Below are positions 8,177 to 16,809 of a stretch of 64,000 nt of DNA, piece by piece. The stretch is from an uncultured Oscillospiraceae bacterium. GTDB lineage: Bacteria > Bacillota > Clostridia > Oscillospirales > Oscillospiraceae. The stretch covers positions 33,317 to 97,316 of the forward strand of contig CANRFT010000003.1 of NCBI GenBank assembly GCA_947629955.1, given 5' to 3'. The translations under genes and the position numbers were made by a program. How positions within the stretch are numbered: position 1 is the stretch's first letter; the number at the start of each line of letters is the position of its first letter. The notes beneath the pieces are model-generated. The model searched no databases and was not told where the DNA came from. It saw only the letters and a program-made list of their open reading frames with translations.

Positions 8177-9676
8177 TCACCTTCTTGTGGGGATGAGCAG
8201 AAGCGCCCCCTCCGCCCCCTCCTGGTCGGGCAGATCGTTGGCGGCCCGGATGTCCGCCACGGCGGAGCCGCAGGCCTTGGCCGCGTCCCACAGGGTCTCC
8301 CCCGCCCCCATGCGGCGGATGACCACCGAGGGGCGCTGGACGTCGGCGGGCGCGGTCCCCGGCCTCAGTTCGGACACCGCCCACACCTGCTCCGATCTGA
8401 CCGCGCTGAAGGCGAACTCCACCTCGCACCGCACCTCGATGCCGCCGGTGACGGGCACCGCCGTGGTCTCCCCCACCGCGCGGCACCGGCAGGTACACTC
8501 CGCCCCCTGGGGCAGCTCCGCGCGGCCGGTGACGGGAATGGTCACCGTTGAAGCGCACAGGGCGTCGTCCTCGCTGAGATACAGCACCGACGCCTCCACC
8601 TGGGCGGTGTACTCCGCGCCCCCCTCGAGGGGGACGCTCTCCACGGAGGACACCGCGGCGGCGCAGTCCAATACCTGTTTGGCGGGGACGCCGGACTCGC
8701 ACAGCCTGCGGCCCATCTCCCGGCGCGCCGTGCGCTCCGCCGCAGTGCACAGGGTCACGGGGGCGCGCTCCACGTCCACGCTCTCCCCCACGCCGTAGGC
8801 GTCCTCCAGCACGGTCACCGGCTGGCAGGCCCACAGCGCCGCCTGGACCAGCGCCTCCACGCTGACCTCCAGCTCCCCGTCTGCCAGCCGGCAGCCGGCG
8901 GATCTGACGGCCACCGTCACCTCCGGCTCGGCGTCCTCGGGGGCGTCCCCCATGTCCACGATCTGGGAGAAGGGCAGCTCAAAGCGGGCGGCGCACAGCT
9001 GGCCGCCGCCCCGGTACAGGGCGGTGAGCTCCAGTTCCCCCTTCAGCACCAGCTTTTTGCCGATGAATTTGGCGTCCATGGCCCCCAGCTCCGTCCGGGC
9101 GTTCAGCAGCTCCTCCATCTCCGGCTTGCTGGCCGGGGGGCGGAGCACGTCGGAAAAGGCGAAGGCCTTCTCCCGGACCTCCGGGACGCGCCAGAACTTT
9201 CGGGGGACGAGGCGCTTCTCCAGCCCCTCCCCGACGGCGTCGGAGGCGATCTCCCTGGCATCCTCCTCATAGGCCGCCGCCCACACGGACAGCTGGCACC
9301 GGGTCAGCAGCTTCCGGGGGTTGACGGTGCGGGCGTCGGCGGCGGCCAGGGTGACCTCCGCCGTCACCGGGCAGCCGGCCCGGAGGGCGGGATCGTCCCT
9401 GGAGCACTGGAAGGGGATGGTCACCTCCAGCGGGCGGGGGGCCTCCTCCCCCTCTGGGATGTACAGCACGGTGACCTGAGCGGTCCCGGTGACGCGGAGC
9501 ATCCCCTCTCCCGCCTCCCGGTCCTTCAGGCAGGCCCTGCCCCACGCCGACACGATCCGGAGCACGTCCGGCATGGCGTCGGGCACGATGCTCTCCAGGG
9601 TCTCCTCCTGGGTAAACGCGGTATGATAGACGGGACGGTATCCCTCCAGCGTGACACGCCGCAGTTCCATATCCAT
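8177..9676 (-). CDS. sipL: SipL-like spore coat morphogenetic protein (DUF3794 + LysM)
   Basis: 499 residues: repeated DUF3794 (SipL/SPOCS) segments over the first ~440 residues and a C-terminal LysM domain (GETLWDAAKACG...LLIPTRR, about 450-497). In clostridia SipL binds SpoIVA through its LysM domain and is needed for coat localisation, doing the job SpoVID does in Bacillus. Position between spoVM and spoIVA supports the call. The first ATG has GAGGAG 10 bases upstream; a second ATG two codons later is less well spaced. A sigma-E-like promoter precedes it. Confidence 0.9.
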   Translation of the reverse strand: MDMELRRVTLEGYRPVYHTAFTQEETLESIVPDAMPDVLRIVSAWGRACLKDREAGEGMLRVTGTAQVTVLYIPEGEEAPRPLEVTIPFQCSRDDPALRAGCPVTAEVTLAAADARTVNPRKLLTRCQLSVWAAAYEEDAREIASDAVGEGLEKRLVPRKFWRVPEVREKAFAFSDVLRPPASKPEMEELLNARTELGAMDAKFIGKKLVLKGELELTALYRGGGQLCAARFELPFSQIVDMGDAPEDAEPEVTVAVRSAGCRLADGELEVSVEALVQAALWACQPVTVLEDAYGVGESVDVERAPVTLCTAAERTARREMGRRLCESGVPAKQVLDCAAAVSSVESVPLEGGAEYTAQVEASVLYLSEDDALCASTVTIPVTGRAELPQGAECTCRCRAVGETTAVPVTGGIEVRCEVEFAFSAVRSEQVWAVSELRPGTAPADVQRPSVVIRRMGAGETLWDAAKACGSAVADIRAANDLPDQEGAEGALLLIPTRR

Positions 9677-9710
9677 AAGCTGTCCACTCCTCGTACAGAT
9701 TTCTGTGAAA

Positions 9711-9739
9711 ACTATATGAGCGGACGGCGCCGGATATGA
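9711..9739 (-). promoter_or_regulatory. Sigma-E-like promoter of sipL
   Basis: The minus-strand -35 element TCATATC (9733-9739) and -10 element CATATAGT (9711-9718) are 14 bases apart, the same geometry as the spoIVA promoter. The -10 departs from CATACANT at one core position. The distance to the ATG is about 34 bases. Confidence 0.68.
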
Positions 9740-9748
9740 CTTGGCCTC

Positions 9749-9826
9749 CTATTCCCCGTCCATGTGGAGCAGCCTGCGCAGCAGCCCGCAGATCATCTTC
9801 GGGAATCTCACCACTACGATCCGCAT
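9749..9826 (-). CDS. spoVM: SpoVM, 25-residue spore coat anchor peptide
   Basis: The peptide starts MRIVVVRFPKMICGLLRRLL and has 25 residues. B. subtilis SpoVM has 26 (beginning MKFYTIKLPKFLGGIVRAML). The shared features are a basic residue at 2, Pro9-Lys10, and an amphipathic helix with Arg on one face. SpoVM binds the convex forespore membrane and tethers SpoIVA. The start has AAGGGGGG 8 bases upstream, and a TAG stop precedes the sipL promoter. Position is decisive: spoVM also lies downstream of the prkC-rsgA group in B. subtilis. No clear sigma-E promoter is seen, so it may use the rsgA transcript or a divergent site. Confidence 0.85.
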   Translation of the reverse strand: MRIVVVRFPKMICGLLRRLLHMDGE

Positions 9827-9887
9827 GAAAACAGCCCCCCTTCTCAACGCTTTGATACAGCATATGAGAAAGAGGGCTGTCCAGTGA

Positions 9888-10769
9888 TTATTTTTTTGTC
9901 TCCCAGGGCTCGATGGCCCCGCTCTGTTCATAGAGCCGCGCGTAGCTCTTGTGCCGGCTGGGGGCGATCTCCCCCGCTTTGACGGCCTCCAGCACGGCGC
10001 AGCCCTTCTCCTTCACATGGGCGCAGCCCTGGAACCGGCACCGGTCCAGGTACGGCCGGAACTCCCGGAAGGCGGCGGCAAGCTCCTCCCGCGGGATGGG
10101 CTCGGTCTCGTCCACGTCAAAGGAGGAGAAGCCAGGCGTGTCGGCCACAAGCCCGTCCCCCACCCGGAACAGCTCCACGTGGCGGGTGGTGTGGCGGCCC
10201 CGGCCCAGCTTTTCGCTGATCTCACCCACCCGCAGGCCGAAGCCGGGCTGGATGGCGTTGAGGATGCTGGACTTGCCAACGCCGGTATTGCCCGTAAAGG
10301 CTGATACCTTTCCAGCCAGGGCGGCAGAGAGCTCCGGGATGCCCTCGCCGGTCTCCGCGCTGACCTTCAGCGTGGTGAAGCCGGCGGAGCGGTACAGCTC
10401 CGCCAGGCCGTCCACCTGGGCCAGGTCCCACTTGTTGAAGCAGATGACGGGCTCGCAGCCCTTCCACTCCGCCACCGCCGCCATGCGGTCGATGAGGAAC
10501 GGGTCGGTCACCGGGACGGCCCCGGAGGCCACGATCACCAGCTGGTCGATGTTGGCCACCATGGGCCGCCGGAACTGGTTTTTCCGGGGCAGGACGGCGT
10601 CCACCATGCCAGCGCCGTCGTCCAGAGCGGTGATCTCCACCCGGTCTCCCACCAGGGGGGTGATCTTCTGGTGGCGGAGCTTCCCCCGCCCCCGGCAGGG
10701 GACGGGTTCCCCCGCCCCGGTGTCTACGTAATAGAAGCCGCTGAGCGCCTTGACGATCTGTCCTGTCAT
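9888..10769 (-). CDS. rsgA: Ribosome small subunit-dependent GTPase A
   Basis: Late 30S-subunit assembly GTPase. The OB-fold N-terminus is followed by a circularly permuted GTPase: FNKWDL (G4), then GNTGVGKSS (G1) and DTPGF (G3). A C-terminal zinc module contains CRFQGCAHVKEKGC. At 293 residues it has the usual length. It begins one base after the prkC stop, so it is co-translated with the kinase. The same prpC-prkC-rsgA order is found in Bacillus, where PrkC can phosphorylate this GTPase (family knowledge). Confidence 0.96.
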   Translation of the reverse strand: MTGQIVKALSGFYYVDTGAGEPVPCRGRGKLRHQKITPLVGDRVEITALDDGAGMVDAVLPRKNQFRRPMVANIDQLVIVASGAVPVTDPFLIDRMAAVAEWKGCEPVICFNKWDLAQVDGLAELYRSAGFTTLKVSAETGEGIPELSAALAGKVSAFTGNTGVGKSSILNAIQPGFGLRVGEISEKLGRGRHTTRHVELFRVGDGLVADTPGFSSFDVDETEPIPREELAAAFREFRPYLDRCRFQGCAHVKEKGCAVLEAVKAGEIAPSRHKSYARLYEQSGAIEPWETKK

Positions 10770-10770
10770 C

Positions 10771-12759
10771 TCACTGCTCTTCCCCGCCCACGGGAGGCTG
10801 CTCAGTGGGGGGCGCCTCGGTGACGGGCGGCGGGGCCTCGGTGGGCGGCGCCTCCGTGGGAGGCGCCTGGGTGGGCGGAGGCTCCGTAGCGGGCGGCTCA
10901 GTGACCGGCGGGTCGGTGGGCGTCTCGGTGGGAGGAAGCGTGGGCGTGGGAGTGGGCTCCAGTGTGGGCGTGGGGGTGGGCTCCGGCCCGGTGGACACCC
11001 ACAGGACGATCCCGTCCCCCTTGAACGCCTGCTCGCCGGGCTGGATGCTCTGAAAGGTCACTATTCCGGCCGCGTATTCATTGCTGGCGTACTGCTTGAC
11101 CTCGGTCACCACCAGCCCCATATCCCTGATCTGCCGTTCCGCCTCTGAAAGGCTCATGCCCACCCATGGGATCACCGTCACGGGGACGGCCGCGGGCCCC
11201 TGGCTGACCACCAGGGTGACGGTCTGGCCCTCCACCAGGTCAGCGCCCTCCTCCGGGTCGGTGGAGATGACGTAGTCCTGGGTGATCTCGTCGGAGTACT
11301 CCCGCTCCACCTTCACGACCATCCCCAGCTCCTCCATGAGGGTCTGCTGGGCCCGGCGGTACTCCTGGTTGATCAGGTAGGGCATTTTCAGCTCGTCCTT
11401 GCCGCTGCTGACATTGACCCGGATGACGCGGCTGCCCGCCAGGACCTCCTCGCCGGCCTCGGGGGACTGGTTGCAGATCTGGCCCTCCTCATATTCCTCG
11501 CTGTAGGTCTCGCTGCCCCACTCCACCTCGAAGCCGTCCAGCAGATCGGGGCTGGCCTCCAGCTCCTCGCGGGTATAGCCCAGCAGATCGGGCACCGTGT
11601 ATCTCTCCGGCTCGCCAGGGTTGAGCAGCGGGCTGATGAACACGTTCCACACAAAGACGCCCATGCCCACGATGAAGATGATGATGGCCGCCACTGCGAT
11701 CGCCGGAGCCGCCGAGGCCAGCCCTCCGCCCCGGTCCTCCCGGTCGTCGTACTCCTCCTCGGGGTCGGCGCGGCGCCGCTCCCGGCGCTGGTCATAGCGG
11801 CTGTCATACTGGTCCTCGTAGCGGTCCCGGGTCCGGACAGGGCGCGCCGGGGCCTCCGGGGCCGAGGTCATGACTACGGTAGGCTCGTCCTCGATCTCCT
11901 CCCGGTCGGAGGTCTTCACCACCATGTTCGGGGTCCTGCGGAACTCCTTCAGGTCCTCCAGCATGGCCTCGGCGGAGGGATAGCGCTGGTTCAGGTCGGG
12001 GGCCATGGCCTTCAGGGTGATGGACTCCAGCGCCGGGGGGATGTCCGGATTCAGCTCCCCAGGCGGGATAGGGATGGAGCTGATGTGCTGGATGGCCACG
12101 TTCACCGGGTTGTCCCCCTCGTAGGGGAGCCGGCCGGTGATCATCTCATAGAGGACCACGCCGGCGGAGTAGATGTCGGTCCGGCAGTCCACGTGGCTGC
12201 CCTTGGCCTGCTCCGGGGAGATATAGTGGACCGAGCCGATGGCCTCGGCGGTCATGGTGTGCTGGGCCGCGCTGGCGATGCGGGCGATGCCGAAATCGGT
12301 GACCTTCACGCTGCCGTCCCGCAGGATCAGCACGTTCTGGGGCTTGATGTCCCGGTGGATGATGCCCCGGCTGTGGGCGTGGTCCAGGGCCCGGAGGATC
12401 TGGGTGATGAAGTGGATGGCCTCCCGCCAGTTCAGGGGGATCCCCCGCTTGCGCATATACTGCTTGAGGGTCATGCCGTCGATGAGCTCCATGACGATGT
12501 AGTCCAGCCCGTCGGACCGGCTCACGTCGTACACCGAGACGATGTTGGAGTGGGACAGCATGGCCACCGCCTGGGACTCGTCGTGGAAGCGGCGGCGGAA
12601 ATCGGCGTCGCTGGCCAGCTCCGGCTTGAGGATCTTCACCGCCACCAACCGGTTCAGCCGGTGGTCCCTTGCCTTGTAGACCACGGCCATGCCGCCGTTG
12701 CCGATGCGCTCCAGTATCTCGTATCGGTTATCGAGCATCTTACCTATGTACTGATCCAT
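10771..12759 (-). CDS. prkC: PASTA-domain Ser/Thr protein kinase PrkC
   Basis: Membrane kinase that senses muropeptides or lipid II and controls wall metabolism and germination in Firmicutes. The kinase domain spans ~13-272 with Lys42, HRDIKPQN (135-142) and DFG (155-157). A charged Arg/Asp juxtamembrane segment, one TM helix (~351-373) and three or so PASTA repeats (~386-590) follow. The last ~65 residues are a Thr/Pro/Glu-rich tail, unusual because most PrkC proteins end at the final PASTA repeat. The start has GAGGAGG nearby. prpC ends 16 bases upstream. Confidence 0.95.
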   Translation of the reverse strand: MDQYIGKMLDNRYEILERIGNGGMAVVYKARDHRLNRLVAVKILKPELASDADFRRRFHDESQAVAMLSHSNIVSVYDVSRSDGLDYIVMELIDGMTLKQYMRKRGIPLNWREAIHFITQILRALDHAHSRGIIHRDIKPQNVLILRDGSVKVTDFGIARIASAAQHTMTAEAIGSVHYISPEQAKGSHVDCRTDIYSAGVVLYEMITGRLPYEGDNPVNVAIQHISSIPIPPGELNPDIPPALESITLKAMAPDLNQRYPSAEAMLEDLKEFRRTPNMVVKTSDREEIEDEPTVVMTSAPEAPARPVRTRDRYEDQYDSRYDQRRERRRADPEEEYDDREDRGGGLASAAPAIAVAAIIIFIVGMGVFVWNVFISPLLNPGEPERYTVPDLLGYTREELEASPDLLDGFEVEWGSETYSEEYEEGQICNQSPEAGEEVLAGSRVIRVNVSSGKDELKMPYLINQEYRRAQQTLMEELGMVVKVEREYSDEITQDYVISTDPEEGADLVEGQTVTLVVSQGPAAVPVTVIPWVGMSLSEAERQIRDMGLVVTEVKQYASNEYAAGIVTFQSIQPGEQAFKGDGIVLWVSTGPEPTPTPTLEPTPTPTLPPTETPTDPPVTEPPATEPPPTQAPPTEAPPTEAPPPVTEAPPTEQPPVGGEEQ

Positions 12760-12775
12760 AGTGTAATCCTCCTCG

Positions 12776-13513
12776 TCAAATCTCAGCCAGGACCACGGTG
12801 ACGTTGTCCGGGGCGCCCCGCTCCAGCGTCGTCTCCAGCAGCGCGGCGGCGTACCGCTCCGGGTCGGCCTCCGCGGCAGACCGGGCCGCCAGCTCTCCGT
12901 CGTCCAGCACGTTGGTGAGCCCGTCCGAGCACAGCAGCAGTCGGTCGCCTGGCCGGGTCTCCAGCCGCCGGATGTCGCAGCCCACCTCGCTGTCCACCCC
13001 CACGGCCCGGGTGATCACGTTCCGCCGGGGGTGGTGTCTGGCCTCCTCCTGGGTGATCTCCCCCCGGTTCACCAGCACCTGCACATAGGAGTGGTCGATG
13101 GTCAGCTGCCGGGCCGCGCCGTCCCGCAGGAGGTAGCAGCGGCTGTCCCCCACGTTGGCGATGTATGCCTCCCCCGGCAGCGCCAGGGCGCCCACCAGGG
13201 TGGTGCCCATGCCCTCGTACTCCGGGTTGTTCTGGGCCAGGTCGTACACCCGGCGGTTGGCGGCGGTGACCGCCTGGATCAGGACGCGCTCCCGGCCCTC
13301 CGGCTCGTTGGGCATCCCGCCGGCGCAGAGCTTTTCCACCTCGGCGGAAAAGGCCTCCACCGCCACGGCGCTGGCCACGCTTCCGCTCTGTGCGCCGCCC
13401 ATGCCGTCGCACACCACCAGGACCGCCGTGTCCTCGGTCCACTGCCGAAAAGCGTAGCTGTCCTGATTGTCCCGGCGGACCCGGCCCACATCGGTCATGC
13501 CATACAGCTTCAT
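12776..13513 (-). CDS. prpC: PP2C-type protein phosphatase PrpC
   Basis: Dephosphorylates PrkC and its targets. It has 245 residues and the PPM metal motifs: RRDNQDSY at the N-terminus, VCDGMGGA with the metal-binding Asp, NVGDSRCYLL, LLCSDGLTN and GAPDNVTVVL near the end. The gene sits between rlmN (4 bases upstream) and prkC, the classical kinase-phosphatase pair. Confidence 0.95.
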   Translation of the reverse strand: MKLYGMTDVGRVRRDNQDSYAFRQWTEDTAVLVVCDGMGGAQSGSVASAVAVEAFSAEVEKLCAGGMPNEPEGRERVLIQAVTAANRRVYDLAQNNPEYEGMGTTLVGALALPGEAYIANVGDSRCYLLRDGAARQLTIDHSYVQVLVNRGEITQEEARHHPRRNVITRAVGVDSEVGCDIRRLETRPGDRLLLCSDGLTNVLDDGELAARSAAEADPERYAAALLETTLERGAPDNVTVVLAEI

Positions 13514-13517
13514 GTCA

Positions 13518-14552
13518 TTACCCCCCTGTCCGCATCTGCCGCCGGCGGAGCTGGCCGCAGGACGCGTCGATGTCGCTTCCCAGCTTCCGGCGCACCGTGG
13601 CGGTGACGCCGTGGCTCTCCAGGCGCTGCTGGAACTGTCTCACCCGCCGGCTGGGCTTCAGCGGGGACTCCTCCACGTCGTTCAGCGGGATCAGGTTCAC
13701 GTGGGCGGGCTGGCCTCTCAAAAGGGCGGCCAAACGGTCCGCCTGCCCGTCGCTGTCGTTGACCCCGTCGATCATGGCGTATTCGTAGGAGACGCGCCGC
13801 CCGGTGGTCTCAAAGTACCGGCGGCAGGTCTCCATCAACCTCTCCACCCCCACGGCCCGGTTCACCGGCATGAGCCGGGAGCGGGTCTCGTCGTCGGGGG
13901 CGTGGAGGGATACGCTGAGTGTCAATTGTAACCCAAGTGAGGCCAGTTTGTCAATTCTATCGACAAGGCCGCAGGTGGACAGGGAGATGTGCCGCATGCC
14001 GATGTTCAGCCCGTCGGGGCGGTTCACCAGCTCCAGAAAGCGCAGCACGTTGTCGAAGTTGTCCAGGGGCTCGCCGATGCCCATCATCACGATGTTGGAC
14101 ACCTTCTCCCCGCTGTCCTTTTGGGCGAAGACGATCTGGTCCAGGATCTCGCCGGCGGTCAGGTCCCGCACCTTGCCGCCCAGGGTGGAGGCGCAGAACA
14201 CGCAGCCCATGTTGCACCCCGCCTGGCAGGACACGCACACAGTATTCCCATGATGATACCGCATCAAAACCGTCTCCACGCAGTTGCCATCCCAGAGCCG
14301 CCAGAGATATTTGACGGTGCCGTCGAGCCTGGAAACCTGCTTGCGCTCGATCTGTGGCGCGAACAGGCGGCACTCCTTCGCCAGCCTCTCCCGCAGGTCC
14401 TTGGGGAGGTTGGTCATCCCGTTGAAGGACTCCACGCCCTGGTTGAGCCAGGAGAACACCTGCTTGGCCCGGAAGGCGGGCTGGCCCAGCTCCTTGAAAT
14501 AAGCGGCCAGCTCCTCGGGGGTCATGGATTTCAGATCGGTCAAAGAGCTCAC
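13518..14552 (-). CDS. rlmN: Dual-specificity 23S rRNA/tRNA (adenine C2) methyltransferase RlmN
   Basis: Radical-SAM enzyme that methylates A2503 of 23S rRNA and A37 of some tRNAs. The [4Fe-4S] ligands are Cys113, Cys117 and Cys120 (CNMGCVFC). The C-terminal cysteine that forms the covalent intermediate is in DASCGQL. Length 344 is typical. The GTG start overlaps the rsmB TGA by four bases (GTGA), so translation is coupled. Confidence 0.96.
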   Translation of the reverse strand: MSSLTDLKSMTPEELAAYFKELGQPAFRAKQVFSWLNQGVESFNGMTNLPKDLRERLAKECRLFAPQIERKQVSRLDGTVKYLWRLWDGNCVETVLMRYHHGNTVCVSCQAGCNMGCVFCASTLGGKVRDLTAGEILDQIVFAQKDSGEKVSNIVMMGIGEPLDNFDNVLRFLELVNRPDGLNIGMRHISLSTCGLVDRIDKLASLGLQLTLSVSLHAPDDETRSRLMPVNRAVGVERLMETCRRYFETTGRRVSYEYAMIDGVNDSDGQADRLAALLRGQPAHVNLIPLNDVEESPLKPSRRVRQFQQRLESHGVTATVRRKLGSDIDASCGQLRRRQMRTGG

Positions 14553-15886
14553 CCTCTCTTGCGCAGCTTTGCCACAAAAAAACCGTCGGTGCGGTGGATG
14601 TGGGGCCAGAAGGTCATTGTTCCGGGCTGTTCGCCAAACTCCGGAAGCGTGAAAGGCTCCAAAGTAAACTCGGGCCGGTCCGCCAAGAAACTGTTTACGA
14701 CTTCTTCGTTCTCCCGTTCCAACAGCGTGCAGGTGGAGTAGACCAGCGCGCCGCCCGGCCTCACATACCGGGCGCAGTTGTCCAGGATGGCCCGCTGGAG
14801 GGTCGGCAGCCGCTCCATGGGTTTGGGGTCCTTATAGCGGATGTCCGGCTTTTTGCGGATGACCCCCAGACCGGAGCAGGGCACATCGGTGATCACGGCG
14901 TCGAAAGCGCTCTCCCATTCCGGGCGGAACGCCGCGCCGCTCTGGAGGGTGGGCGCGATGACGGACAGGCCCAGCCGGTCTCGGCCGGCGGAGAGCAGCC
15001 TGATCTTGTGGGGGTGGATGTCGCAGGAGACCACCTCTCCCCTGTTTTTCATATCGATGGCGGCGACGAAGGACTTGCCGCCGGGGGCGGCGCAGGCGTC
15101 CAGCACCCGCATCCCCGGCGCGAGGCCGGCGGCGGTCACCGCCAGACGGGCCGCCGGGTCCTGGATGTAGAACAGCCCCTCACGATAGGCGGACAGCCGC
15201 TCCAGATCGCCGGGATTTTTCAGGATCAGGCAGTCGGGCAGCCAGGGGTGGGGCTCCGCCTCAACCCCTTCGGCACCCAGGATGGAGGTGAGCTCCTCCG
15301 CCGTGGTCCGGGTGGTGTTCACCTGGGCGGCGACGGGGGGCTGCTCGTTGTCGGCGAAGAGCAGTTGTTCCGCGCCGCCCTCCCCCAGACGGGCGAGAAA
15401 CGCCTCCGTCAGCCACCGGGGATGGCTGTACCGCACTGACAAGGTCTCCGCCTTGTCAGCGCCTGCGGGCTCCGGCAGTTCCCCCGCCCGGAGCATGGCC
15501 CGGAGCACTCCGTTGACCATGCCGGCGGCTTTGGGGTTTTTGCAGTGGCGGCGCGTTGACTCCACCGCCTCGTTGACGGCGGCGCTGGCGGGGATCTTGT
15601 CCAGAAACAGGAACTGATAGGCGGCGATCCGCAGAGCGCACAGCACGTTGAGCTCCAGCCGGTCCAGCCTCATCTTGCAGAATCGGGCCAGGTGCCAGTC
15701 CAGCAGCATCCGGTTCTGGAGGACGCCGAAGCACAGCCGTGTGGCCAGGGCCGCCTCCCGGCGGTCCAGCCCGCCCTCCCGGAGGGTCTTCTTGAGATAC
15801 CCGTCCGACCAGGCCCCCTGCCGCTCACAGGCGGCCAGGGTGACCAGCGCCGCCTCACGGGCGGACATGGGGCGCTTGTCGTTCAT
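14549..15886 (-). CDS. rsmB: 16S rRNA (cytosine-967-C5)-methyltransferase RsmB
   Basis: 445 residues. The N-terminal ~140 residues form a NusB-like RNA-binding domain. The C-terminal SAM methyltransferase has LDACAAPGGKS (SAM site), VPCSGLGV and YSTCTLLERENEEVV, holding the two cysteines used in the reaction. It has four-base overlaps with both neighbours, fmt (ATGA) and rlmN (GTGA). Confidence 0.95.
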   Translation of the reverse strand: MNDKRPMSAREAALVTLAACERQGAWSDGYLKKTLREGGLDRREAALATRLCFGVLQNRMLLDWHLARFCKMRLDRLELNVLCALRIAAYQFLFLDKIPASAAVNEAVESTRRHCKNPKAAGMVNGVLRAMLRAGELPEPAGADKAETLSVRYSHPRWLTEAFLARLGEGGAEQLLFADNEQPPVAAQVNTTRTTAEELTSILGAEGVEAEPHPWLPDCLILKNPGDLERLSAYREGLFYIQDPAARLAVTAAGLAPGMRVLDACAAPGGKSFVAAIDMKNRGEVVSCDIHPHKIRLLSAGRDRLGLSVIAPTLQSGAAFRPEWESAFDAVITDVPCSGLGVIRKKPDIRYKDPKPMERLPTLQRAILDNCARYVRPGGALVYSTCTLLERENEEVVNSFLADRPEFTLEPFTLPEFGEQPGTMTFWPHIHRTDGFFVAKLRKRG

Positions 15887-16809
15887 AGGGGCCCCTTCAC
15901 CGGGTGGCCGGCCAGAAAGGCAGCGGCGGGCATGGGCTTCTTGCCGTCGGGCTGCAATTCCGCGATCGCAAGGATATTACCGTCCCCACAGACGATTTTC
16001 AAGCCTTTTTTGTCGGCCTGGGCCACCGTCCCGGCGGGTTTCCCTGAGGTCTCCCCCGTCAGTTTCGTCCGCAAAATCTTGCAGCGGACGCCGTCCAGCG
16101 CCGTCACCGCCGCCGGCCAGGGGTACAGCCCCCGGACCTGGTCGTGGATGTGCCGGGCGGTCTGCCCCCAGTCGATGGGGGACAGCTCCTTGGACAGCAT
16201 GGGGGCGTAGCAGGACTGCCCGTCGTCCTGGGGAACGGGCGAAACAGTCCCGGCGGCGATGTCCGCCACCGTTTTTACCAGCAGCTCCGCCCCCATCTCC
16301 GCCAGGCGGGCGGTGAGCGTCTGGGCGTTCTCGTCGATGCCGATGGGGGTCTCGCCCTGGGTCAAAATGTCGCCGGTGTCCAGCCCCTCGGCCATATACA
16401 TGATGGTGACGCCGGTTTTGTCCTCCCCGTTCAGGATGGCCCAGTTGATGGGGGCCGCCCCCCGGTACCTGGGCAGCAGGGACGAGTGGACGTTGACGCA
16501 GCCGTATTTGGGCAGCGCTAAAATGTCCGGCGGCAGGATCTTCCCGTAGGCCGCCACCGCAATCAGCTCCGGGGACAGGTCCTTTAAGATGGCCAGCGCC
16601 TCCCCGTCCCGCATTTTGACGGGCTGATACACGGGGATGCCGGTTGACAGGGCATAATCCTTTACAGGACAGGGTTGGAGCCTGCTCTGGTGCCGTCCAA
16701 CCGGCTTGTCCGGCTGGGTGAACACCCCGCATATCTCGTGTCCCGCCTCCACCAGCGCCCGCAGGGAGGGCACCGCGAACTCCGGGGTGCCCATGAACAC
16801 GATCCTCAT
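15883..16809 (-). CDS. fmt: Methionyl-tRNA formyltransferase
   Basis: Formylates initiator Met-tRNA using 10-formyl-THF. It has 308 residues, with the N-terminus MRIVFMGTPEFAVPSL and the catalytic SLLPRYRGAAPINWAI segment including the Asn/His/Asp region. The C-terminal OB-fold follows. The start overlaps def by four bases. def-fmt pairing gives coordinated formylation and deformylation. Confidence 0.97.
   Translation of the reverse strand: MRIVFMGTPEFAVPSLRALVEAGHEICGVFTQPDKPVGRHQSRLQPCPVKDYALSTGIPVYQPVKMRDGEALAILKDLSPELIAVAAYGKILPPDILALPKYGCVNVHSSLLPRYRGAAPINWAILNGEDKTGVTIMYMAEGLDTGDILTQGETPIGIDENAQTLTARLAEMGAELLVKTVADIAAGTVSPVPQDDGQSCYAPMLSKELSPIDWGQTARHIHDQVRGLYPWPAAVTALDGVRCKILRTKLTGETSGKPAGTVAQADKKGLKIVCGDGNILAIAELQPDGKKPMPAAAFLAGHPVKGPL

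Noticed and set aside
9827..9887. Sigma-E promoter for spoVM
   Set aside because: CATATGCT resembles a -10, but the sequence 14 bases upstream does not match a sigma-E -35.
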